Shown here: positions 8,666 to 16,564 of the stretch, piece by piece
How the letters are laid out: the number at the start of each line of letters is the position of its first letter
Numbering within the stretch: the first letter of the stretch is position 1
NCBI RefSeq assembly: GCF_024529975.1
Contig: NZ_AP024897.1
Span: 3,534,001-3,598,000 of the forward strand
Source: Vibrio quintilis
GTDB lineage: Bacteria > Pseudomonadota > Gammaproteobacteria > Enterobacterales > Vibrionaceae
Length of the DNA: 64,000 bases
Direction: 5' to 3'
Program-made: the position numbers and the translations under genes
Notes under the pieces: model-generated
Database searches by the model: none
What the model was told of the DNA's origin: nothing
The model's input: only the letters and a program-made list of their open reading frames with translations

Positions 8666-9073
8666 AGATGTCACAATAGCCTTTATATCTTCTACTAAAT
8701 CAAAGTGTAGTAAATCACGAACATGATGCTGTGCGCGCGGTTTTCCGGGAAGAGTCACAATACAGGATAAGGTTTTCTTATCCTTAATTGTAAATGAAAC
8801 CAGATTGTAGTAGCCGTGCGATTCCATAGTTTTGATGTACTCAGAAGTATAATTACCTTGTGAATTTGGGTAACACATATTTTCCGTACATGATTCAGTA
8901 AAATCAAATGTATCATCAATAGAATCATAATGATTAGAATAATATATTTTTTTATAACCATCAGGCATATTAGAAATGATTTCTGATTTGTTATTCTTTT
9001 CATTAGTGATTCGAAGCGAAATAAAAACATCATTCTTGTGAATTAGGGTATTAATCTTCTCGCTAATACTCAT
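8603..9073 (-). CDS. LuxR-type sensor-domain-like protein lacking a DNA-binding domain
   Basis: 156 residues. ISNMPDGYKKIYYSNHYDSI and DDTFDFTES resemble the NYPxxWxxxYxxxxYxxIDPV segment of LuxR autoinducer-binding domains. The protein ends where the helix-turn-helix would begin, so it looks like a free-standing ligand-binding or dimerisation domain. It converges on the EamA gene and is as AT-rich as its neighbours. It could heterodimerise with the LuxR protein at 7077. Similarity is modest. Confidence 0.6.
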   Translation of the reverse strand: MSISEKINTLIHKNDVFISLRITNEKNNKSEIISNMPDGYKKIYYSNHYDSIDDTFDFTESCTENMCYPNSQGNYTSEYIKTMESHGYYNLVSFTIKDKKTLSCIVTLPGKPRAQHHVRDLLHFDLVEDIKAIVTSLSEISTTSDFDFSVIPDICH

Positions 9074-9198
9074 ATTTATTTCTCCTTATGTAAAATATTT
9101 ACAATAAATATTCTCATTGATCTCATGATAATGCTTTTTTACTGCATCAACAAACATATAGTAAATTAATTAACCCTAAAATATGATATTCATCGTTA

Positions 9199-9345
9199 TA
9201 TACCCAAGCAACCTGAAGATGCAGGATTCAGCGTGCAGCCGAAAGGTACAGTTCAAGGAAAGGGAATGCAGGAATGTACCCACCTTTCAAATTCTCTTGA
9301 CGCAGAAATGTGCCTTTCAGCTCACGCCCTTCGGGTGAGTTTGGT
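9199..9345. repeat. Left part of the dispersed TATACCCAAG inverted-repeat element
   Basis: Begins TATACCCAAGCAACCTGAAG and follows the long element at 45797-46062 closely for about 145 bases, up to CGGGTGAGTTTG. The right terminal repeat is missing, so this copy is truncated. Confidence 0.8.
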
Positions 9346-9378
9346 CATTCTCAGGTGACTCCCTTTTAACTCAGCTTT

Positions 9379-9537
9379 TTATTCTGTATTCCCATACGAT
9401 AAAACATATTCCTGATATTGTTTATCACTGGCAGATAAAACGAGATCTGTTTCTTCCTCATCCGGGGTCATCGGGTACGCCTGCGCTAACTGGCTTTTCC
9501 AGTTGTCCCTCTTGCATAAAAATCGCTGATACTCCGG
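9379..9537 (-). pseudogene. C-terminal fragment of an unidentified protein
   Basis: An open frame without a start reads on the minus strand from PEYQRFLCKRDNWKSQL through AYPMTPDEEETDLVLS to a stop after SYGNTE. An in-frame TAG sits three codons upstream, and the fragment begins eight bases from the last CRISPR repeat. It looks like a real coding tail (balanced acidic composition) cut off by the array. Family not recognised. Confidence 0.5.
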
Positions 9538-9545
9538 CTACAGAG

Positions 9546-9696
9546 CGGTTCATCCCCGTATGCACGGGGAACACTCAGCACATTGTAATTTTCTTGAGTT
9601 AACCTACGGTTCATCCCCGTATGCACGGGGAACACTTTTTCAACAAAATAATTAGAGCCGTTATATCCGGTTCATCCCCGTATGCACGGGGAACAC
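9546..9696 (-). CRISPR. Short type I-E CRISPR array, 3 repeats and 2 spacers
   Basis: Repeats at 9546, 9607 and 9668, 29 bases each, 32-base spacers. They match array 1 except for one base (GTATGCACGGGG in place of GTATGTACGGGG). As in array 1 the leader lies on the right, so transcription is leftward. No degenerate terminal repeat is seen at the left end. Confidence 0.95.
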
Positions 9697-9775
9697 TCTA
9701 ATTGTAGATCACTGATTTCAATAAATAAAATCAGCACTTCAAAATCTACCAACTTTTCAGCACCAAAAACTGCCT
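9697..9775 (-). promoter_or_regulatory. CRISPR leader of array 2
   Basis: Starts TCTAATTGTAGATCACTGAT and stays near-identical to the leader of array 1 for about 75 bases, differing at scattered positions. Confidence 0.8.
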
Positions 9776-9800
9776 GTTCTTATCACAGATATTCACCCGG

Positions 9801-10047
9801 AAAAGTTTGTTTTTATTCGCAAGATTCAGGCTGTTGTGGAATGGTGTGGTGCGCCATTGAGTTTTGTGGGTTCAAGTAGCTTCAGGTGCACGCGCCCCAG
9901 ATACTTTTCCCGGCGGAAAGCGTATCCGGAAACGCCTTTCGGCGCGCGCTGCCCGGGGCGGTTTTGTAAGCGCATCCATGCGCACAAAACCTCAAATTCA
10001 TCCTGAATTTGCCTGCTATACGGTTTCTCTGTATGTACGGAGAATAC
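9801..10047. repeat. 185-bp repeat copy ending in a lone degenerate CRISPR repeat
   Basis: Matches the 185-bp units, then the same linker found at 2759-2794 (CACAAAACCTCAAATTCATC), then a degenerate repeat at 10019-10047 (CGGTTTCTCTGTATGTACGG). It therefore repeats the leader-distal end of array 1 without any array attached. Confidence 0.8.
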
Positions 10048-10204
10048 TCAAACATGACCAAGCCAGAAAAACCCAATATCCTGCGGATAAAAAACCCGGA
10101 CGGTTTTTTAAGGATTGCTGAGCAGGATGCGAATCAATCCGCTCCGCATCTCACCTGAAAAAGCCAAATAAAAAAGGAGTTTTGGGTACTTTTCCTCCGT
10201 GAAA

Positions 10205-10300
10205 AGTATCTGGGGCGCGTGCAACAAAAGCCGCTTGGGTCAAACCTAACAAATCAGCGCACCAAAACGGCCACCAAAGCCAGAATCTTCAATATCAAAC
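10205..10300. repeat. Inverted, diverged copy of the 185-bp repeat
   Basis: Read on the minus strand, AAGATTCTGGCTT through GCACGCGCCCCAGATACTT follows the middle of the 185-bp unit with many substitutions. It lies just downstream of the HPP gene. Confidence 0.55.
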
Positions 10301-10313
10301 AGCCAAAACCTTG

Positions 10314-10778
10314 CTAAAACGACGACGTATACATTTTCATATACAAATAACGCATGCCGCGCCCGAGCACGACAATCACAACGGTGCCGGATAACACCGG
10401 GGTGATTAGAAAATCCCAGCTTTGTCCGGTGAGCATAATCAGCAACGGGTTCGCCCCTGCCGGCGGGTGTATGATCCGGGTCAGCAGCATGGCGCTGACT
10501 GCCACACCGGTTGCCAGAGCTAAACAGAATGAAGTCACACCGACAAATTCAACAAATAACAGGCCGATGACGGCCGTCATCATATGACCGAGAATTACAT
10601 TTTTAGGTCTTGAAAACGGGCTGGCGGAAACACCAAACACCAGGGCTGCCGTTGCACCGAACGGTGCCATCAGGAACGCGGATTCACCCATAGCGGCTTC
10701 AGATAAAGAGAGAATACCAATCGCAACAGCAGCGCCAAAACCGGCAAATAACGCAAACATAAAAAAACGCATCACCAT
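10314..10778 (-). CDS. HPP-family integral membrane protein
   Basis: 154 residues with four to five hydrophobic segments and the family signature HPPAGANPLL at about residue 105. HPP proteins are small inner-membrane proteins; some plant and cyanobacterial members transport nitrite, but the bacterial role is mostly unknown. It is a single gene with no obvious operon partner. Confidence 0.85.
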   Translation of the reverse strand: MVMRFFMFALFAGFGAAVAIGILSLSEAAMGESAFLMAPFGATAALVFGVSASPFSRPKNVILGHMMTAVIGLLFVEFVGVTSFCLALATGVAVSAMLLTRIIHPPAGANPLLIMLTGQSWDFLITPVLSGTVVIVVLGRGMRYLYMKMYTSSF

Positions 10779-10876
10779 CTCCCGCCATTGTAATTGTTAT
10801 TTATATGATGGTTGATAACAGGCCGGATTGCGAAGCAATCTCCCTGAACAAACCGGGGTTAGTGAGCTGTATCAAA

Positions 10877-10898
10877 AAGAGGCGGAATCCCGCCTCTT
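10877..10898 (-). terminator. Intrinsic terminator of the serine protease gene
   Basis: A 9-bp perfect stem AAGAGGCGG/CCGCCTCTT with a 4-base loop, followed on the minus strand by a T-run, 26 bases after the stop at 10925. Confidence 0.9.
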
Positions 10899-10924
10899 GA
10901 AAGGTAAACCTGAACAGAGAGATC

Positions 10925-11911
10925 TTAGTAAGAAGACATCCACTGTTTCAGTGTCGAATACACCGAACTGGTCAGCCGGGTACCACAGTTGCGGCTTGTT
11001 GAACCTGTGGTGTGAATGCCGCGGATCACGTTTCCTGAATCCCGGATAGCACTGCCACTCTCACCACCCGCTGTATCAAATGTGTAGCAGATACGATAGT
11101 CCGAAACTGCCGTCGTGCTGCCGGAATCGGTCCACATGGTGCCAAACGGCTTATCACCCGGATATCCGGTCACTTCATGGCTGCCGCCTGAATAAACGCC
11201 CCAGGATGCATAGCCGCCATTGGGCGCTTCATCCAACACAATGAGTGCATAATCATTATTGGAATCACCACTGTTCAGCCATGCTGAAGTAGTCACTGCG
11301 GTTTTCCAGCTGGTTGTTCCCCATGGCTTGGATGAGCCATTCTGACCGGCAGAAAAGTCGAGTTCTTTGTACCAGCTGCCCGAACCGTTTGATACACAAT
11401 GCCCGGCCGTCAGGACGTATTTCTCTCCAATCAGCGTTCCGGTACAGCCAATCGCAATCCGGCCAATATATTTATAAGGAGCTGATGTGGTATTGTTCAC
11501 CCGTGTCCGGCTGTCTTCCGAACCGATCACCACATTCTGAATGTCACGTTTTCGCCCATTGAGCGGTGCTTTCGTAGCCGCTTTTTCCGGTGTGTAGAAA
11601 AGACTGTCATCCAGTCCTTGCTGATGAAGTATTTGCGCAGCCTGTTCAAATGCCGCCAGTGTCTCTTCTGAAATCCGGGCCTGATATTGTGTTCCATCCC
11701 GGTTAACCGCCACAGCAGACATCGCCTGTGCACGTTGTGCAACAGAATCAGCACCACTTACACTGTTGTCCGATTCCGGCCCATGGATGAGATTCACCCC
11801 TTCAATAAAGTTCGCTTTTTGGTCCATCTCAGTAAATTGAACGACTTCATTTGCATAAACACCAAAAGAGAAAAGACTGACGATTGACAGACAAATCATA
11901 TTTTTTTTCAT
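10925..11911 (-). CDS. Secreted V8/trypsin-like serine protease
   Basis: 328 residues. A signal peptide (MKKNMICLSIVSLFSFGVYA) is followed by a pro-region of about 115 residues and a serine protease domain. The catalytic triad is visible: His in VLTAGHC, Asp in NNDYALIVL, Ser in GGESGSAI. GESGSA rather than GDSGGP favours the glutamyl-endopeptidase/V8-like branch. Cys pairs are placed to form disulfides (CTGTLIG to AGHC; ICYTF to RNCG). It is monocistronic with its own terminator. Confidence 0.9.
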   Translation of the reverse strand: MKKNMICLSIVSLFSFGVYANEVVQFTEMDQKANFIEGVNLIHGPESDNSVSGADSVAQRAQAMSAVAVNRDGTQYQARISEETLAAFEQAAQILHQQGLDDSLFYTPEKAATKAPLNGRKRDIQNVVIGSEDSRTRVNNTTSAPYKYIGRIAIGCTGTLIGEKYVLTAGHCVSNGSGSWYKELDFSAGQNGSSKPWGTTSWKTAVTTSAWLNSGDSNNDYALIVLDEAPNGGYASWGVYSGGSHEVTGYPGDKPFGTMWTDSGSTTAVSDYRICYTFDTAGGESGSAIRDSGNVIRGIHTTGSTSRNCGTRLTSSVYSTLKQWMSSY

Positions 11912-12152
11912 TTCTTATTCCTTTAATTTCTGATTTTCATGGAACAGCTTTTTATCCTGCAGCTGTTCTGATGGGCTTACGCCGCCTCACCGGCAATAAG
12001 CACTAAATTGTATATACAGAAAAAAACAGGGATTGAATTGTGTCTTTCCATTAATGGAATAAAACTCATAAACAAAATGAATAACAATTGAAAATATGAA
12101 ACAGTGAACATAAAATGATCGATCGACTGAAATATAACCGTTCTCAGGTCAT
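11912..12152. other. Intergenic region between the protease gene and the hrp operon end
   Basis: AT-rich; presumably the promoter region of the protease gene. A TGTTTTTATCC...GCAGCTGTTC-type imperfect inverted repeat lies near 11942-11970. No gene seen. Confidence 0.5.
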
Positions 12153-12177
12153 AAAAAAAGCCGGGATGAACCGGCTT
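12153..12177 (-). terminator. Intrinsic terminator of the hrp operon
   Basis: Stem AAGCCGG/CCGGCTT with a six-base loop followed by seven Ts on the minus strand, about 65 bases after the sctL stop. It closes the operon after sctL, so no further secretion gene is co-transcribed. Confidence 0.9.
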
Positions 12178-12240
12178 GAAATAAGGAGAACAAATTCAAA
12201 ATGAAAATAAAAAATAACAAGTTAAAGAATACTCAAAGAA

Positions 12241-12864
12241 TTAGAGAGCGGCATCACATAAAAGTTCATCAGAAATATGACGCCATGAACAGAAAAACCG
12301 GCCGGAATCTGTTTCCAGTATCATCTCATCCCCTTGTAAAACGGGGTCTGGCGCTGTTTTCCAGTGCAGGTTCCCCAGCTCTGTCAATTTATTGTCAATT
12401 ACCGCCTGACAGGATGGCGCACAATGCAAAACTCCTTGTACCGGCTGCTTCTGTGCCTGAATCACCTGCTTTATCACCACTCTGAGGCGTTCATCTTCAT
12501 CATATGTGTCCAGTAATGAGCGGGTTGTATGGCGTAAAGCCATCTCAGCACTTTGTCCGATATCTTCCCACATTCTTTCCTGTTCAAGCCGCAGAGCCTC
12601 CAGCAATTCATTTGCTGCCTGCCATATCTGCTGCTCTGTATCCTTTCTTGCCAGCAGAGCAATATCTTCAGCCTGCTGTCTGGCTTGCTCCTGTATTTTT
12701 TCTGCCTGCGCATGTGCCTGTTCAATCATTGCTGCGGCCTCTTCGCGTGCATTCTCTTTCAGCTGCGCTGCATCAAAACTGAGCCGAAGCACTTTTGCTT
12801 TTAACAGCGGCCCGGCAATCACACCGTCCGGCACAGATAAGTTCAGTTGCCGTTTCACAAACAC
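12241..12864 (-). CDS. sctL: Type III secretion stator protein SctL (HrpE/YscL family)
   Basis: 207 residues from a GTG chosen because AAGGAG lies 7 bases upstream (GTG TTT GTG AAA). Residues about 40-110 form a long Ala/Glu/Gln-rich coiled coil (KIQEQARQQAEDIALLARKD) typical of the peripheral stalk that binds the SctN ATPase. The C-terminal half (VLHCAPSCQAVIDNKL; LETDSGRFFCSW) matches the FliH/YscL globular domain. It is the last gene of the operon, 11 bases after sctK. No sctN is in the window. Confidence 0.85.
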   Translation of the reverse strand: MFVKRQLNLSVPDGVIAGPLLKAKVLRLSFDAAQLKENAREEAAAMIEQAHAQAEKIQEQARQQAEDIALLARKDTEQQIWQAANELLEALRLEQERMWEDIGQSAEMALRHTTRSLLDTYDEDERLRVVIKQVIQAQKQPVQGVLHCAPSCQAVIDNKLTELGNLHWKTAPDPVLQGDEMILETDSGRFFCSWRHISDELLCDAAL

Positions 12865-12875
12865 ATCGATTCTCC

Positions 12876-13508
12876 TTACTCTTTTGCTGCCATGAGCTGG
12901 CTTTCTTCGACAGTGGATAACCGCCAGATCACCCCATGCCATAACTGATTCAAACGCTGGCCGGGAATCTCCCCCGGTGACAGGTTTTCAATCGCGACGG
13001 AGAGTTCATCCGGATAATAAAGCCGGGCACGTAACCACGCGGACGGCGACAGCCACTCCCGCAATAACAGAATCCCAATCTGCCCGGCATTCAGATCATG
13101 GTATCCGGCAAGCGGCCACTTTCCCGGCATTAAAGCTCTGGCCAGATGACGTGCCCATGCCATATGTGAGTCATCAATTAAATCCCGGGCAATATCCCGG
13201 ATGACAATTTCAGCAGCCAGATAAAGGGCAGATAATTTGAGTGCCGGAGATAAAGCAACCCATTGCAAAAGCACCTCACCCGGTTCCGGGGGAAGTCCGC
13301 TATCTAAGTGCAACAGGGAATGAAGAATAGCGGGATCAATGTGCTTCCAGCTGTCATTGTTCTGCATGTTCTGCAGCGCCCCGGGTAAAGATCCGGGCAG
13401 AAGCGCCTGCCAGCCGGGCATCATCTCATGCCATGGCTGCTGCCAGAATTGCAGCCAGTTCAGGTATCGCTTATCCGACAAATGAATCTGATCATCCATG
13501 TTGCTCAT
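12876..13508 (-). CDS. sctK: Type III secretion sorting-platform protein SctK (HrpD-like)
   Basis: 210 residues, Trp/Leu-rich, with no membrane segment. The position between sctJ and sctL equals that of hrpD in the Hrp1-type operon hrpA-hrpB-hrcJ-hrpD-hrpE of Pseudomonas and Erwinia. SctK proteins link the ATPase stalk to the cytoplasmic pods. The sequence is poorly conserved across the family, so assignment leans on gene order. Confidence 0.7.
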   Translation of the reverse strand: MSNMDDQIHLSDKRYLNWLQFWQQPWHEMMPGWQALLPGSLPGALQNMQNNDSWKHIDPAILHSLLHLDSGLPPEPGEVLLQWVALSPALKLSALYLAAEIVIRDIARDLIDDSHMAWARHLARALMPGKWPLAGYHDLNAGQIGILLLREWLSPSAWLRARLYYPDELSVAIENLSPGEIPGQRLNQLWHGVIWRLSTVEESQLMAAKE

Positions 13509-13538
13509 CCCCTGTGAATGTCCATGTAACTGGCCGTA

Positions 13539-14315
13539 TTACTGTCCGGACTGCTTCTGACGGCGTCCCGGCCATGACGGTCTTAATCCGGGCCGGAGCC
13601 AGAGTGCCATGACAACAGACAGAATCAGCACAATCAATCCGCTGCAAATCACCACAGACTGCCAGAATCCCGCATCACTCTCTTTCATCAGAAATGGTCC
13701 GAAGCTGACATATTTAATCTGTTCCCTGTAAGCCTGTGCCGGAATAAACACCACACTGAGTTTATCTTTTTTTCCTGACAGCCCCGGAATACTGGTTTGT
13801 ACCAGCCGGGTAATTCTGGGACGCATCACATCCGGGTCCAGCGCCGGACGATGTTTAATAAAGACGGCAGCGGATGCCGGCTGAACCGGTTCTCCCGGCG
13901 CCACCCGCTCCGGAAGCACGACATGAACGCGGGCAACCAGCACGCCGTCAATCTGAGAAATCGTCGATTCAAGTTCCTGAGAAAGCGCATAAATATAACG
14001 GGCACGCTCTTCCAGCGGAGATGAAATCACCCCTTCCTTACGGAATATATCGCCCAGATTCGCTCTGGACTTTCTTGGCAGACCAGCGGCTTCAAGAATC
14101 CGGACCGCTCTGGCCATATCTGACATATCCACGGAGATAATGACCCCGTCTTTTGCCAGTGACTTTTCTGCTTCAATATGTTTATACGCCAGCTCTGCAA
14201 TCACCTCATTGGCATCTTGTTCAGATAAATTGCGGTGCAGTTCGACATACTGCTGGCATCCGCCCAGAAAAATCAGCATTCCTGACAGCAGGATCCGGAA
14301 CAATATTTTCATCAA
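13539..14315 (-). CDS. sctJ: Type III secretion inner-ring lipoprotein SctJ (HrcJ/YscJ)
   Basis: 258 residues. Lipoprotein signal with lipobox LGGC at about residues 17-20, two ring-building domains (LSEQDANEVIAELAYKHIEA; ISQIDGVLVARVHVVLPE), then one C-terminal membrane segment (SVVICSGLIVLILSVVMALWL) and a basic tail. This is the usual YscJ/PrgK layout and length. It forms the inner-membrane ring of the injectisome. It lies between sctI and sctK with very short gaps. Confidence 0.95.
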   Translation of the reverse strand: MMKILFRILLSGMLIFLGGCQQYVELHRNLSEQDANEVIAELAYKHIEAEKSLAKDGVIISVDMSDMARAVRILEAAGLPRKSRANLGDIFRKEGVISSPLEERARYIYALSQELESTISQIDGVLVARVHVVLPERVAPGEPVQPASAAVFIKHRPALDPDVMRPRITRLVQTSIPGLSGKKDKLSVVFIPAQAYREQIKYVSFGPFLMKESDAGFWQSVVICSGLIVLILSVVMALWLRPGLRPSWPGRRQKQSGQ

Positions 14316-14325
14316 CCGCTTCCCC

Positions 14326-14703
14326 TTATTGCAGGCTGGTCAGCTTTTCTACGGCCTGCGTCCCTTTACTAATCAGTTTGGTGGTCAGCAGGCTTTCCAG
14401 ATAAAAAGAAGACAGAGAACGGTTCGCCTGCATTACATCCTGCGGGTCACTGGAACGTGAAGCTTTGCGGACTGCCCGGTCTGCTTTATCAGACAACTTC
14501 TGCAAATGTTCTGACGAACCGGCAAGCTGGCTGACGATTCTCTCGGCGACATTATTGTCATTATCTTTTTGCTGCACGGGATTCAGTGCCGCACTGAACC
14601 AGCTGACATCAGACTGATCCGGCGCTGAAGGTTCGGCTGTCGCCGGTGAAATGTTCCCGGACTGAGGGATTTGATGATTGAGCTGAACAGAGTGAACGGA
14701 CAT
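14326..14703 (-). CDS. sctI: Type III secretion inner-rod protein SctI (HrpB-like)
   Basis: 125 residues from the ATG preceded by AAAGGAGGAAGTG. Polar N-terminus; the C-terminal helix (QANRSLSSFYLESLLTTKLI followed by SKGTQAVEKL) has the features of inner-rod/needle-adaptor proteins. Position ahead of sctJ is as in hrpB-hrcJ. Assignment rests on order, size and C-terminal pattern. Confidence 0.75.
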   Translation of the reverse strand: MSVHSVQLNHQIPQSGNISPATAEPSAPDQSDVSWFSAALNPVQQKDNDNNVAERIVSQLAGSSEHLQKLSDKADRAVRKASRSSDPQDVMQANRSLSSFYLESLLTTKLISKGTQAVEKLTSLQ

Positions 14704-14865
14704 CACTTCCTCCTTTAAGCCAAGGAAAAACAGGCAACAGTGAGGCCATTGCCTGCATCCTTGCATCGAATAGTTACCCTGTGAGTCACAGATACAGCGA
14801 TCATCAGAAACGGAAAACCGCTGAGGCCGCCATATAATGTGATCACATCACGGACGTTCTGTTGA

Positions 14866-15969
14866 TCAGGCAGCAACTTTGTTCATGGCTTCAAACACAA
14901 TGGCGTTAGACAGCATCATGACATCCGTATCCAGCTGATGATCACCCGTACTCTGGCCGTTCATCACACCTTTTACATCGCTCATCGCCTGTTTGAAACG
15001 GTTGATTTCTTCAAAGTTGAAATCTTTTCCTTTTTCAATCCGGTTCGCCCATCCGCCTCTTGGCTGTTCACCGTAACGATCGGTATGGTGATCCATATAT
15101 TTACCAATCGCTTCAGCAATATCTTTATCACCATCATTAAACGAATAACGGGCAAAATGGTCCATTTTACTGTCACTCAGTCCCAGACCAAGCGGGCCTT
15201 TACCGATATCAATGCTGTCAACCGCTGTCTTTCCGACATGTGCCGCAAAGCTGTTGCCCAGATCAAAACCTGCCTGTCCCATCGGGCTCAGGTCTGCCGG
15301 ACTCATGCCACCGCCAAAACCGCCGGCTCCGGCGCTACCGAAACCACAGCTGCCAAAGCCCTGAGATCCGATTCCCTGAAAATCAAAGCCCCGGTGACCA
15401 AAGCCTGAACTTCCGCCGATCTGATTTCCCAGTCCGGAGAGGACATTCCCGGCGATATGTCCGGCTGCATCACCAACCGCGCCGCCAACCATACTGCCGA
15501 CCGGGCCACCAAAAGCAGAACCAGCCAGACTACCGGCAAGGCCACCCAGGCTGCTGACCAGAGAGCCGACACCATTGAGTAAATTGGATAAAAAGCCTTT
15601 CAGCCCTTTGGAAAACTCTGATAACTCTTCTTTATTCAGGTAGTTATCTTCTTTCAGTTCATCATTCCAGTTACGGACATGACCCGTTGCATCATTCGGG
15701 CTGGCAATTTCAGGATGATGCTGGTCCATAAAACTGGCCACCATTTTCATCAGCGGGTTGCTGGCATCAAAGGTGCCGCCATCCCACTTTTTCTGAAATA
15801 AGCCTTTCATCAACGCATCAGCCAGCGCATCGACCTTTTCCTCAGTCGTTTGCCTGCCGGGGCCGGAATACTGAGAGAGTTGCCGCGAGCCTTCAGACAA
15901 ACTTCCGGCCTGCTGCAATCCATCAGACTGACCGAGCGGAATACTAATGGTCAGGGTTGCATTAATCAT
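14866..15969 (-). CDS. Harpin (HrpN/HrpZ-like), secreted type III helper protein
   Basis: 367 residues, very Gly-rich (about residues 135-240 GxGGxxG segments), acidic and heat-stable in character, with a harpin-like N-terminus (TISIPLGQSDGLQQAG) and C-terminal HrpN-like region (DGDKDIAEAIGKYMDHH, then FNFEEINRFKQAMSDVKGVM). Harpins are exported through the Hrp system and act in the extracellular space or on host membranes. One Cys is present (GFGSCGFGS), unusual for this group. The start has AGGAGA 6 bases upstream. Second gene of the hrpA operon. Confidence 0.85.
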   Translation of the reverse strand: MINATLTISIPLGQSDGLQQAGSLSEGSRQLSQYSGPGRQTTEEKVDALADALMKGLFQKKWDGGTFDASNPLMKMVASFMDQHHPEIASPNDATGHVRNWNDELKEDNYLNKEELSEFSKGLKGFLSNLLNGVGSLVSSLGGLAGSLAGSAFGGPVGSMVGGAVGDAAGHIAGNVLSGLGNQIGGSSGFGHRGFDFQGIGSQGFGSCGFGSAGAGGFGGGMSPADLSPMGQAGFDLGNSFAAHVGKTAVDSIDIGKGPLGLGLSDSKMDHFARYSFNDGDKDIAEAIGKYMDHHTDRYGEQPRGGWANRIEKGKDFNFEEINRFKQAMSDVKGVMNGQSTGDHQLDTDVMMLSNAIVFEAMNKVAA

Positions 15970-16100
15970 TGTTGTTCTCCTGTTTACCGAAAAAAATCAC
16001 CGCAGATACACGCTGCCTGTTTCCGGAGTTGCACAGTCAATGGCGGAATGAGCCAGAAACCACGACGATTCCGCCATGCCAAAACCACAATCCATCACGA

Positions 16101-16352
16101 TCAATAGTTAATCGCTTTACCACTTTGCGTTGCCGCGTTGTTTGCCTTATTCGCAGAATCAGTGTAACCACTCATGATACTGTTGATGGTGTCTGTATTC
16201 ATTTTGTCAGCCTGCGCAGTTGCATTCATCATTGTTGTCTGCGCTGAGGTTTCATCCAGAATTCTCAATGCAGATTCAGATGCTGCCAAACCAGCGCCGC
16301 CCAGTCCGCTCATACCGCCGACACCACCCATAAGACCACTTAATCCATTCAT
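16101..16352 (-). CDS. hrpA: Hrp pilus subunit, HrpA-like
   Basis: 83 residues, small, Gly/Ala/Ser/Asn-rich. An N-terminal glycine stretch (GLMGGVGGMSGLGGAG) is followed by a helical C-terminus (ADKMNTDTINSIMSGYTDSA). Cys-free. It is the first gene of the operon, 60 bases below a hrp box. Size, composition and position match the HrpA pilin of Hrp1-type systems, which forms the long extracellular pilus. Confidence 0.8.
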   Translation of the reverse strand: MNGLSGLMGGVGGMSGLGGAGLAASESALRILDETSAQTTMMNATAQADKMNTDTINSIMSGYTDSANKANNAATQSGKAINY

Positions 16353-16414
16353 AAAATCACCTATATATCAGAAGGTTAATATTAATAAACATGCATCATG
16401 CATGCTTCGGTTAT

Positions 16415-16442
16415 TAAGTGGCAGATTCTTTTTTACAGTTCC
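16415..16442 (-). promoter_or_regulatory. hrp box (HrpL-type ECF sigma promoter) for hrpA
   Basis: Minus strand reads GGAACT, 15 bases, CCACTTA. This fits the hrp-box consensus GGAACC-N15/16-CCACNNA with one mismatch. It ends 63 bases before the hrpA start. An HrpL-family sigma factor is expected elsewhere in the genome. Confidence 0.85.
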
Positions 16443-16498
16443 GGGGAAAATGAATATTTTTTTAATCAGGCAGGCAGACATCAATCTTTCAGACAAAG

Positions 16499-16531
16499 AA
16501 AGACCGGTCAGGTCAAGCCTTTCCGGTCTTT
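16499..16531. terminator. Hairpin between the methyltransferase gene and hrpA
   Basis: A 9-bp stem AAAGACCGG/CCGGTCTTT, T-rich afterwards on both strands. It probably terminates the methyltransferase gene (minus strand, ending at 16565). Confidence 0.7.
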
Positions 16532-16564
16532 CCTTTAGTCAGTGATCTGTCTGGTACAGATGGT

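Noticed and set aside
12977..15557. Plus-strand open frames opposite the hrp genes
   Set aside because: Shadow frames of well-supported minus-strand genes with recognisable products.
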